A DNA stretch of 7,353 bases from Halorhodospira sp. (lineage in GTDB: Bacteria; Pseudomonadota; Gammaproteobacteria; Nitrococcales; Halorhodospiraceae): positions 1 through 7,353 of the forward strand of contig SKJZ01000107.1 of the NCBI GenBank assembly GCA_007121755.1, written 5' to 3'. The notes below the pieces were generated by a model that saw only the letters and a list, made by a program, of their open reading frames with translations, did no database searches and was not told the origin of the DNA. Shown piece by piece: positions 1-6,314 of the stretch. The number at the start of each line of letters is the position of its first letter. Within the stretch, counting starts at the first letter, position 1. Both the position numbers and the translations under genes were made by a program.

Positions 1-14
1 CCTGCTCGATGCGC

Positions 15-1208
15 TCACGGTGGGCCTCCGCCGCCCGGCACCGGATAGCCCCACGCCTCCTGCGGCACCACGGTGGCGGAGACATTCTCGGCCCGGTACA
101 CCGAGGCGATCTCCACCGACTCCTCGGTGGCGAGGTCCTTGGGGGCCGGGCTCTCCAAAGGCTGCCCCTGTTCGTCGGCGAAGACGTAGATTCGGGGCCG
201 CGTGCCGGCGGCGCCGCGGCGCACGACCAAGGCCGTCTCGCCACTGGCCAGCCCGACGAAGGTGCCCGGCGGAAAGACCCCGATCTCCTTGATGAAGGCG
301 TTGACGAAGTGCTCGTGATAGAGCTTCCCGGCGTTCTCGTAAAGCTCCCGCAGAGCCCCCCGCACGCCCAACAGTTTCTTTTTGAATGGGCGGGGCGTGA
401 CCATCGCCATGTACGAGTCGGCGATCATGAGGATGCAGGCCTGGTCGGAGATGTGTTCCCGCGACAGCCCCCACGGGTAGCCGCTGCCGTCGAGGCGCTC
501 GTGGTGCTCCAGCACGATCCGCAGCCAATCCTCGTCGTTCAACTGCTCACGCCGCAGGATGTCGGCCGAGCGCTGGGGGTGCTGGCGGATGGCGTGGCGT
601 TGGTCCGAGGTCAGCGGCGAGGTCTGCTGATCGAGTTCGTCCTGAATATTGAGCATGCCCAGGTTGGCGGTCAGGGCGGCTCCCACCAGCGCGCGCCGCC
701 GCGGCCCCTCCATGGAGACGCCGCGGGCGACAATATCGCACAGGATGGCTTGGCGCAGGGGGTGGATGACACGGCCGGGAAACCGTTTCTCCAGGTGGGC
801 CGCGCCCAGGGCGGCGTCGGCATCGAGGTCGATGAGGTTGCCGAGACGCACGATCATGGCGTCGATGCCACGCCGGAGGTGGCCCTCCCCGGAGCCGACG
901 GACTTGAAGGCCTGATCCAGTGCCGAGGCGCAGCGCCGTAGCTCATGGAAGGGGTCGAAGTCGGCGGGCGGAGGCCTGTGCCGGGGCACTAGAGTGCGCA
1001 TCCGGCCGACACGGGCCAGCGTGAGCTGCTGGGTCGTGCTCTTGACCGGGCTGCCTTCGCTCAGCAGCAAGCGCTCGTAGGCGTCGTAGATCGGATAGGG
1101 CGTCGGTTGCCCGACGATCAAGTCCTCAGGAGAGATCGGCTCAAGGACCGCGACCTTGTCTTCCTCTTCTCCCCCGGTGTCGCCGTCGTTGCCACTCTCG
1201 GCTGCCAT
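15..1208 (-). CDS. HD-GYP domain protein with degenerate HD dyad (probable c-di-GMP signalling protein)
   Basis: This reads as an HD-GYP family protein, a family whose active members hydrolyse cyclic di-GMP in the cytoplasm. From the ATG at 1208 it has 397 residues. An acidic N-terminus and a helical region come first. The HD-GYP core (about 145-300) keeps His149 (IHPLR), His210 (QHP), His235-His236, the motif HHERLDGSGYP at 235-245 and Asp264 (IADSY). A conserved-looking PPGTFVGL tail follows. The name-giving dyad, normally LLHDIGML, reads LTANLGML, so His-Asp is replaced by Ala181-Asn182. Hydrolysis is therefore doubtful and a binding or scaffold role is possible (inference). Start choice: the ATG at 1208 has GAGGGG 8 nt upstream. 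An in-frame GTG at 1271 would add 21 residues and has GAGGT 4 nt upstream, but that stretch lacks the G/C-rich third positions of the rest. There is no signal peptide or membrane segment. It is transcribed divergently from the efflux operon. Confidence 0.9.
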   Translation of the reverse strand: MAAESGNDGDTGGEEEDKVAVLEPISPEDLIVGQPTPYPIYDAYERLLLSEGSPVKSTTQQLTLARVGRMRTLVPRHRPPPADFDPFHELRRCASALDQAFKSVGSGEGHLRRGIDAMIVRLGNLIDLDADAALGAAHLEKRFPGRVIHPLRQAILCDIVARGVSMEGPRRRALVGAALTANLGMLNIQDELDQQTSPLTSDQRHAIRQHPQRSADILRREQLNDEDWLRIVLEHHERLDGSGYPWGLSREHISDQACILMIADSYMAMVTPRPFKKKLLGVRGALRELYENAGKLYHEHFVNAFIKEIGVFPPGTFVGLASGETALVVRRGAAGTRPRIYVFADEQGQPLESPAPKDLATEESVEIASVYRAENVSATVVPQEAWGYPVPGGGGPP

Positions 1209-1381
1209 CGTTCCATCCCCTCGCTTGGCTGCTTTGCTTTCCTGCCTACGCAAGACATCTTCATACCTCACGGCGACCTCAACAACCTAGTGCGTTGCTC
1301 GGATATGCCTGCTTCCGTTGTTGTTGTAAGGCGTTATGCTGAGGCCTAGCTTTCCGTAACGTTAACATCGGGGACGTTGGA
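1209..1381. promoter_or_regulatory. Divergent intergenic region between HD-GYP gene and efflux operon
   Basis: This 173-nt gap must hold the start signals for both the minus-strand HD-GYP gene and the plus-strand efflux operon. It is visibly richer in A and T than its flanks. Seen directly are a GTT-triplet run near 1318-1326, the 8-nt palindrome TAACGTTA at 1357-1364, an overlapping GTTAAC at 1361-1366, and a 14-nt sequence at 1346-1359 that recurs at 6280. The adaptor gene has a GGGGA ribosome site at 1370-1374, 7 nt before its ATG. No good -35/-10 pair could be picked on either strand. The palindrome next to the adaptor start could be a repressor operator, which is inference only. No regulator gene lies beside it in the window. 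Confidence 0.4.
1346..1359 (+). repeat. 14-nt direct repeat, copy 1 (CTAGCTTTCCGTAA)
   Basis: This 14-nt sequence is identical to 6280-6293 on the same strand. It begins 36 nt upstream of the adaptor ATG, and its last bases are part of the palindrome TAACGTTA. Similarity to the second copy stops right after the 14 nt. It could be a shared regulatory site or a trace of a recombination or insertion event. With GC-skewed background, a chance match of this length in 7.3 kb is unlikely but not excluded. Confidence 0.5.
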
Positions 1382-2473
1382 ATGGCCGATCTAAGGGAGC
1401 GTTTGCGAGGCCTGGGCCGCTTGGCGGCAGTGGCCGGCGTGCTGGCCCTGGTGGTCATCTGGATCGCCTCCGGCGTACTCACGCGGGAGCCGCCGCAACC
1501 CGCCCCGGAGCGTGAGCCGACGCCCACCGCGGTGACCGTGGTCGAGCAGCGCGCCGAGCCAGTGGAGCGGATCCTGGTGCTCCAGGGGAGGGTGGAGCCC
1601 GATGTGCGCGTTCAGGTGCGTGCCGAGACCGCCGGGCAGGTGGCGGAGTGGTTCCGCGAGCGCGGCGGCGCGGTAGCGGAGGGCGACGAGCTGGCGCGGC
1701 TGCGCATGGACGACCGGGAGGCCAGGCGCCGCCAGGCGGTAGCCCGCGTGCGCGGCCGGGAGAGCGAATTCGAGGGGGTCCGGGAGCTCCATGAAGACGG
1801 CCTCGCCTCGCGCACCGAGCTGGAGGCCGCCGAGGCGGAGCTGGAGGCGGCCCGGGCCGAGCTGGAGGCCGTCGAGCTGGACATCCGCAACACCCGCATC
1901 ACCGCTCCGGTGGCCGGCTTGGTCAACCAGCGCCTGGCGGAGCGTGGCGATTTCGTCAGCCGCGGCGATCCGGTCGCCGAGATCGTCGACAACGATCCGT
2001 TGGTGGCCGTGGTGCAGGTGGCGCAACACCAGATTGGCCGGCTTCGCACCGGGCAGCCGGGGCGGATTCGTTTTCTGGACGGCCGCCGCGCCGAGGGTGA
2101 GGTGCGCTTCGTCTCGGCGGTGGCCGAGATCGGCACGCGGACCTTCCGCGTGGAGGTGGAGGTGCCCAATCCGGGCGGGGAGCTGCCCTCGGGGCTCAGC
2201 GCCGGCGTGGAGATCCCCACCGATGAGGTGGCGGCCCACAAGGTTTCGCCGGCGGTGATCGGGCTGGATGACGCCGGCCGGGTGGGCGTGAAGACCGTCG
2301 ACGACGACAACCGGGTGGCCTTCCACCCGGTGGAGGTGGTGCGCACCGCCGCCGACGGTGTCTGGGTGACCGGGTTGCCGGAGCGCTCGCGGATCATCAC
2401 CGTGGGCCAGGGCTTCGTCAGCGCCGGCGAGCCGGTACGCCCGCATCCGGAGCGGGCGGCGGAGGCGCCGTGA
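1382..2473 (+). CDS. RND efflux periplasmic adaptor (membrane fusion protein)
   Basis: This is a 363-residue HlyD/AcrA-type adaptor that would bridge the inner-membrane RND permease to an outer-membrane channel. Residues 13-33 form one hydrophobic segment. There is no Cys anywhere, so the protein is held by an uncleaved membrane anchor rather than a lipid. A Pro-rich linker (about 34-49) follows. The first half of the lipoyl domain is at about 74-108 (VRAETAGQVAEW then GGAVAEGDELARL). An alpha hairpin spans about 110-170, with heptads of ELEAxxA at 146-166. The second lipoyl half is at about 171-202 (TRITAPVAGLVNQR, RGDFVSRGDPVAEI). Beta-barrel and membrane-proximal domains run to about 352. 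The ATG has GGGGA 7 nt upstream. The stop overlaps the permease GTG (GTGA), so the two are co-transcribed and probably translationally coupled. The hairpin is short for an adaptor, as in adaptors of simple RND pairs. The substrate cannot be told from sequence. Confidence 0.93.
   Translation: MADLRERLRGLGRLAAVAGVLALVVIWIASGVLTREPPQPAPEREPTPTAVTVVEQRAEPVERILVLQGRVEPDVRVQVRAETAGQVAEWFRERGGAVAEGDELARLRMDDREARRRQAVARVRGRESEFEGVRELHEDGLASRTELEAAEAELEAARAELEAVELDIRNTRITAPVAGLVNQRLAERGDFVSRGDPVAEIVDNDPLVAVVQVAQHQIGRLRTGQPGRIRFLDGRRAEGEVRFVSAVAEIGTRTFRVEVEVPNPGGELPSGLSAGVEIPTDEVAAHKVSPAVIGLDDAGRVGVKTVDDDNRVAFHPVEVVRTAADGVWVTGLPERSRIITVGQGFVSAGEPVRPHPERAAEAP
1817..1879 (+). repeat. Three tandem 21-nt units encoding coiled-coil heptads
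   Basis: Three consecutive 21-nt units begin with GAGCTGGAGGC at 1817, 1838 and 1859. Each encodes a heptad of the form Glu-Leu-Glu-Ala-(Ala/Val)-x-x, residues 146-166 of the adaptor, in one arm of its alpha hairpin. The units differ mainly in their last 8 bases. Unit length equals one coiled-coil heptad pair of turns, so gain or loss of a unit would change hairpin length by one heptad without breaking the frame. Confidence 0.7.
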
Positions 2474-5400
2474 ACGCGTTAATCGCCTGGGCGGTGGCGC
2501 ACGCCCGGACGGTGGTGCTGGTGCTCGCACTGGTGCTGGTGACCGGCGGCATCGCCTACACCGTGGTGCCCAAGGAGGCGGCCCCCGAGATCGACATCCC
2601 GATCTTCTTTGTCAGCGCCGTCTATCCGGGAGTGAGCCCCGACGACGCCGAGCGGCTCATGCTCCGCCCGCTGGAGCGGGAGATCCAGGGCATTGCCGGG
2701 GTGGACGAGATGCGCTCCTGGGCCGGCGACGGCTTCGCACTGATGCGCGTCGACTTCGAGCCCGGCTGGGACAACCGTCAGGCCCTGTCCGACCTGCGTG
2801 AGGAGGTGGATCTGGTGGAGCCGGAGCTGCCCGACGGTGCGGAGCAGCCCACGGTCACGGAGGTCGATCTCTCCATCTTCCCGGTGCTCACGGTGACCCT
2901 CTCCGGCCCGGTGGACGAGCGCGCCCTGGTGCGCATGGCCCGGGATCTCAGCGACCGGGTGGAGGCGGTGCCGGGGGTGCTGGAGGCGGAGATCGGCGGT
3001 GACCGCGAAGATCAGATTGAAGTCCTGGTCGATCCGCTGGTGCTCGAGTCCTACGAGCTCTCCTTCGGCGAGATCACCCGCGCCATCGAGCGCAACAACC
3101 GCCTGGTGGCCGCCGGCGCGGTGGACACCGGCGCCGGCCGTATCCCACTGCGGGTGCCGGGGACCATCGACAGCGTGGAGGACGTGCTGAACACCGCGGT
3201 GCGGGTGGAGGACGACACCGTGGTGCGGGTCCGGGACGTGGCCGATGTCCGCCAGACCTACCGCGACCCCGAGAGCTTCAGCCGCATCGACGGCCAGCCC
3301 GCCGTCTCCCTGGAGATTCGCAAGCGCGGCGGCGCCAATATCCTGGAAGTGGTGGCCGAGTCCCGGCGGGTCATTGAGGAGAGCCGGGCCGAGTGGCCGG
3401 AGGCGGTGGAGGTGACCTACATCCAGGACATGGCCGACGACATCGCCGGCCTGCTCGGCGACCTGGAGAACAACGTCATCACCGCCATCCTCATCGTGGC
3501 GCTGGTGATCCTAGCGGTGATGGGCCCGCGCCCCGCCTTCCTGGTGGGGCTGGCCATACCCGGCGCCTTCCTCGCCGGCATCCTGGCCATTTACCTGATG
3601 GGCTTCACCCTCAACGTGGTGGTGCTCTTCGGCCTGATCCTCTCGGTGGGGATGTTGGTGGACGGAGCCGTGGTGGTGGTGGAGCGGGCCGACCGCTACG
3701 TGGCCGAGGGTGTGCCGCGCCGGGAGGCGTTCCGCGGCGCCGCGCAGCGTATGGCGTGGCCGGTGACCACCGCCATCGCCACCACCCTGGCGGTCTTCGC
3801 GCCGATGCTTCTGTGGCCGGGCATGGTGGGGGAGTTCATCGTCTACCTGCCGGCGACGGTGATCGTCACCCTCACCGCCTCCCTGGCTATGGCGCTGATC
3901 TTCATCCCTACCCTGGGCACCTGGGTGGGCCAGTACCGGCCGGTGAACCCGCTGCAGACCCGGCAGGTCGAGGCGGCGGAGGCGGGCCGCTACGACGAAC
4001 TTCACGGCCTCACCGCCGCCTACATCCGGGTGCTGCGGCCCCTGGTGGCGCGGCCCGGCCGCACCCTCGCCGGCACCGCGCTGCTGGTGGTGGCCGCTTA
4101 TGCCCTCTACGCCGCCTTCGGCCGCGGCGTGGAGTTCTTCCCCAACGTGGAGCCGGAGCACCTCCAGGTTCAGGTCCAGGCCCGCGGCGATCTCTCGGTC
4201 TGGGAGGCCGACGCGCTGGTCCGGCGCGTGGAGCGGGAGCTCCACGGCATCCCGGAGGTGGAGCACGTCTACGCCCGCACCATCGGTACCCAGCTCGGCC
4301 GGCTGCAGGGGGACTTCGCCGAGGACGTCGTCGGCATCCTCCAGTTGCAGCTCGTCTCGTGGCGGGTGCGCCGCGGCGCCGACGACATCCTGGACGACCT
4401 GCGCGGGATCGCCGGCGACCTGCCGGGACTGAGGCTGCGCTTCCAGGCCCAGGAACGCGGCCCGGGCGAGGGGCGGCCGATCGTGGTCGAGGCGTCCGCC
4501 GGCGAGGCGGAGCGGATCCCGCCGGTGATCGAGCGAATCCGCGCCACCATGGACGGGATCGGCGGCTTCGTGGACGTGGCCGACGATCTGCCGCTACCCG
4601 GCGTGGAGCTGGAGGTACGCTTCGACCGCGAGCAGGCCGCCCGCTTCGGCGTGGACGTCACCACCCTTGGCGACGGCGTGCGGCTCCTCACCGAAGGGGT
4701 GCGGCTGGGTACCTACCGGCCCGAGTTCACCGACGAGGAGGTCGACATCCGCTTGCGGCTGCCGCCGGAGCAGCGCCACCTGCAGCACCTGGCCAACCTG
4801 AACCTGGCCACCCCCGCCGGACTGGTGCCCCTGGCGAACTTCGCCGAGCTGGTGCCGGTGCCGGCCACCGGGTTGATCAAGCGCCGGGACGGCCGCCGAG
4901 CCTACACCATCGAAGCCGACGCGGCGCCGGGCCAGTTGGTGGACGACCGGGTCCGCGCCCTGCGGGTGGCGCTGGCCGAACAGGATTTGGACCCGGCGGT
5001 GGATATCCGCTTCCGCGGCGAGGCTGAGGAGCAGGCGGAGGCGGGGCGGTTCCTGATGGGCGCCTTCGCCCTGTCGCTGTTCCTGATGCTCGCCCTCCTG
5101 GTGACCCAGTTCAACCGCTTCTCCCAGGCCTTCCTGGTGCTTTCGGCCATCGTCTTCTCCACTGCCGGTGTACTGCTGGCGCTGCTTATCCGTGGCGAGC
5201 CCTTCGGCGTGGTGATGAGCGGCATCGGCGTCCTGGCCCTGGCCGGCGTCGTGGTCAACAACAACATCGTGCTCATCGACGCGTACAACGAGCAGCGCGG
5301 CTACGGCCTGCCGCCCCCCGAGGCGGCCCTGCGCGCCGCCGCCCAGCGCATGCGCCCGGTGGTGCTCACCGCGCTGACCACCATCCTCGGCCTGATGCCC

Positions 5401-5628
5401 ATGGTGCTCGCCTGGACGGTGGACTTCGCCGGTCGGGACTTCTATATCGGCGCCCCGGTGACCGACTTCTGGGTGCAACTCGCCACCACCATCGCCGGCG
5501 GACTGCTGCTGGCCACGCCGCTGACGCTGCTCTTCACGCCGTCGATGTTGGCGTTGCTGGAGAGGCGCCAAGGTAGAAAGGAGGGTGCTGCAGGCGGGCC
5601 GTCGCCCGGTACCGGTGAGGTTGCGTAG
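2470..5628 (+). CDS. RND family efflux permease (HAE1-like, COG0841 type)
   Basis: This is a full-length 1052-residue inner-membrane pump that would export an unknown substrate using the proton gradient, working with the adaptor encoded just upstream. The usual duplicated RND plan is visible. TM1 is at about 12-33, a large periplasmic loop at about 34-333, TM2-TM6 at about 335-480, TM7 at about 530-550, a second large loop at about 551-860, and TM8-TM12 at about 862-1028. The TM4 motif is GMLVDGAVVVVE, with Asp398 matching AcrB Asp407 and Gly399 in place of Asp408. In TM10, GVVVNNNIVLID puts Asn930 where AcrB has Lys940. Arg960 and Thr967 in TM11 match AcrB Arg971 and Thr978. Translation starts at a GTG overlapping the adaptor stop, with GGAGG 4 nt upstream. 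The C-terminal tail (about 1032-1052) is Gly/Lys/Glu-rich and looks disordered. No TolC-like gene is present in the window, so the channel is probably encoded elsewhere. Confidence 0.95.
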   Translation: MNALIAWAVAHARTVVLVLALVLVTGGIAYTVVPKEAAPEIDIPIFFVSAVYPGVSPDDAERLMLRPLEREIQGIAGVDEMRSWAGDGFALMRVDFEPGWDNRQALSDLREEVDLVEPELPDGAEQPTVTEVDLSIFPVLTVTLSGPVDERALVRMARDLSDRVEAVPGVLEAEIGGDREDQIEVLVDPLVLESYELSFGEITRAIERNNRLVAAGAVDTGAGRIPLRVPGTIDSVEDVLNTAVRVEDDTVVRVRDVADVRQTYRDPESFSRIDGQPAVSLEIRKRGGANILEVVAESRRVIEESRAEWPEAVEVTYIQDMADDIAGLLGDLENNVITAILIVALVILAVMGPRPAFLVGLAIPGAFLAGILAIYLMGFTLNVVVLFGLILSVGMLVDGAVVVVERADRYVAEGVPRREAFRGAAQRMAWPVTTAIATTLAVFAPMLLWPGMVGEFIVYLPATVIVTLTASLAMALIFIPTLGTWVGQYRPVNPLQTRQVEAAEAGRYDELHGLTAAYIRVLRPLVARPGRTLAGTALLVVAAYALYAAFGRGVEFFPNVEPEHLQVQVQARGDLSVWEADALVRRVERELHGIPEVEHVYARTIGTQLGRLQGDFAEDVVGILQLQLVSWRVRRGADDILDDLRGIAGDLPGLRLRFQAQERGPGEGRPIVVEASAGEAERIPPVIERIRATMDGIGGFVDVADDLPLPGVELEVRFDREQAARFGVDVTTLGDGVRLLTEGVRLGTYRPEFTDEEVDIRLRLPPEQRHLQHLANLNLATPAGLVPLANFAELVPVPATGLIKRRDGRRAYTIEADAAPGQLVDDRVRALRVALAEQDLDPAVDIRFRGEAEEQAEAGRFLMGAFALSLFLMLALLVTQFNRFSQAFLVLSAIVFSTAGVLLALLIRGEPFGVVMSGIGVLALAGVVVNNNIVLIDAYNEQRGYGLPPPEAALRAAAQRMRPVVLTALTTILGLMPMVLAWTVDFAGRDFYIGAPVTDFWVQLATTIAGGLLLATPLTLLFTPSMLALLERRQGRKEGAAGGPSPGTGEVA

Positions 5629-5652
5629 CGGGACCGACGGGGGCAGGCTGAT

Positions 5653-5723
5653 GATATCCCTGATTCGGGATGGGCAACCGTTCGGCATGTACCAAGGGAA
5701 CGAGCTGAAATGATAGGGATATC
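5653..5723. repeat. 9-nt inverted repeat upstream of the DUF4160/DUF2442 pair
   Basis: GATATCCCT at 5653-5661 is the exact reverse complement of AGGGATATC at 5715-5723, with 53 nt between the arms. A third half-site, GGGAT at 5667-5671, pairs with ATCCC at 5656-5660 to give a small hairpin with a 6-nt loop. The right arm ends 19 nt before the DUF4160 start codon. This fits an operator for autoregulation of a two-gene module, or an RNA structure in its leader; both are inference. There is no T tract, so it is not a standard terminator for the efflux operon. Confidence 0.4.
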
Positions 5724-5742
5724 CGCATAAGGGGGTGCATAT

Positions 5743-6009
5743 ATGCCCGTGATTTCAATGTTCTACGGGATTATCATCCGGATGTACTTCCTGGACAATC
5801 AGCACCATGGCGTGCCGCACATTCACGCGCGCTATGCGGGGCACGAGGCGTCAGTCGGACTGAACGATGGTGAAATACTGGCAGGAGAGCTTCCAAGGAA
5901 GCAGTTGCGACTCGTTCAAGCCTGGATTGAATTGCATCGTGATGAACTGATGGCTGACTGGAAGTTGGCGGTGGCCGGAGAGATACCATACAAAATAGAT
6001 CCTCTGTGA
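5743..6009 (+). CDS. DUF4160 domain protein (first gene of a DUF4160/DUF2442 pair)
   Basis: This is an 88-residue cytoplasmic protein of the DUF4160 family, covering the whole domain. Family landmarks are visible: the N-terminal MPVISMFYGIIIRMYF, the His motif with His26 and His28 (PHIHARY), then GEILAGELPRKQLRLVQAWIELHRDEL at about 43-69, and a final tryptophan and IDPL ending. No biochemical activity is established that I can name. The invariant-looking His pair is the best candidate functional site (inference). The ATG lies inside the palindrome GCATATATGC (5737-5746) and has AAGGGGG ending 7 nt upstream. The stop TGA is part of the ribosome site of the DUF2442 gene 7 nt further on, so the two are an operon. 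Base composition is clearly lower in GC than the efflux genes, pointing to separate acquisition. A toxin-antitoxin-like role is suspected from the pairing only. Confidence 0.88.
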   Translation: MPVISMFYGIIIRMYFLDNQHHGVPHIHARYAGHEASVGLNDGEILAGELPRKQLRLVQAWIELHRDELMADWKLAVAGEIPYKIDPL

Positions 6010-6016
6010 GGTGAGT

Positions 6017-6283
6017 ATGTATTGGGACGTGAAGAAAGTGCATCCATTGGACGACTATGAAATCTACGTTGAACTGGAGGATGGCCGGAAAGGCCTTTTT
6101 GACCTCAAGCCATATTTAGAGCACGGCGTGTTTAGAGAGTTAAAGGATAAATCTTACTTTCGCCAGGTCGACGTTGTCTTTGGTGCTGTTACGTGGCCCC
6201 ATGAGCAGGATATTGCGCCCGAAACGCTGCTGGCCGGGCTGAAACCAGTTGAAAACAATAATGCCGAACAAAGCGCTTACTAG
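6017..6283 (+). CDS. DUF2442 domain protein (partner of the DUF4160 protein)
   Basis: This is an 88-residue cytoplasmic protein of the DUF2442 family, matching it over most of its length. Trp3 (YWDVKKVHPL), the DGR turn at 22-24, FDLKPYL at 28-34, FRELKDKSYF at 39-48 and the hallmark VTWPHEQDIAPETL at 58-71 are all present. A short Asn/Glu-rich tail follows. The family's function is not established. It is commonly encoded next to DUF4160, where a regulator or antitoxin-like role is a reasonable guess. Start choice: the ATG at 6017 directly follows GAGGTGA (6008-6014), which overlaps the upstream stop. The in-frame GTG at 6011 would add only Met-Ser and lies inside that ribosome site, so it is less likely. 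GC content is low: 54 of 120 bases at 6061-6180 are G or C, against 46 of 60 at 4201-4260 in the permease. The stop codon sits in a 7-bp hairpin. Confidence 0.88.
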   Translation: MYWDVKKVHPLDDYEIYVELEDGRKGLFDLKPYLEHGVFRELKDKSYFRQVDVVFGAVTWPHEQDIAPETLLAGLKPVENNNAEQSAY

Positions 6284-6293
6284 CTTTCCGTAA
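6280..6293 (+). repeat. 14-nt direct repeat, copy 2 (CTAGCTTTCCGTAA)
   Basis: This is an exact copy of 1346-1359 in the same orientation. It overlaps the stop codon of the DUF2442 gene and begins 35 nt upstream of the ATG of the 42-codon ORF, almost the same distance as copy 1 from the adaptor ATG. In this copy the sequence is also the left part of the hairpin at 6281-6298. Confidence 0.5.
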
Positions 6294-6298
6294 AGCTA
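6281..6298 (+). other. Perfect 7-bp hairpin at the end of the DUF2442 gene
   Basis: TAGCTTT (6281-6287) pairs perfectly with AAAGCTA (6292-6298) around the 4-nt loop CCGT. The hairpin contains the DUF2442 stop codon. It is A/T-rich and followed by TGAAGAAGG instead of a T run, so a rho-independent terminator is unlikely. It could slow RNA decay from the 3' end or mask the following ribosome site at 6301-6307 (inference). Confidence 0.45.
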
Positions 6299-6314
6299 TG
6301 AAGAAGGTTACGGC

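Noticed and set aside
9..941. Long plus-strand frame of 310 codons opposite the HD-GYP gene
   Set aside because: It is antisense to a gene with clear HD-GYP motifs. Long stop-free antisense frames are normal in DNA this rich in G and C.
1302..1329. Possible minus-strand promoter (TTACAA, 16-nt spacer, CATATC)
   Set aside because: Each box matches the sigma-70 consensus at only three of six positions, which is too weak to call.
1391..2530. Long minus-strand frame of 379 codons
   Set aside because: It is the antisense shadow of the adaptor gene; its product is His/Leu/Arg-rich with no recognisable domain.
3393..5027. 544-codon plus-strand frame inside the permease
   Set aside because: The product is an Arg/Gly/Pro-rich out-of-frame translation of the RND permease, typical of high-GC shadow frames.
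5577..5584. Strong ribosome-site-like AAAGGAGG in the permease tail
   Set aside because: No start codon with a meaningful open frame follows at the right distance.
5595..5608. GC-rich hairpin CGGGC-CGTC-GCCCG near the permease end
   Set aside because: It lies inside the coding sequence with a 5-bp stem and no T run, so it is not a supported terminator.
4594..5688. 364-codon minus-strand frame
   Set aside because: It is the antisense shadow of the permease 3' half, with His/Gln/Gly-rich low-complexity sequence.
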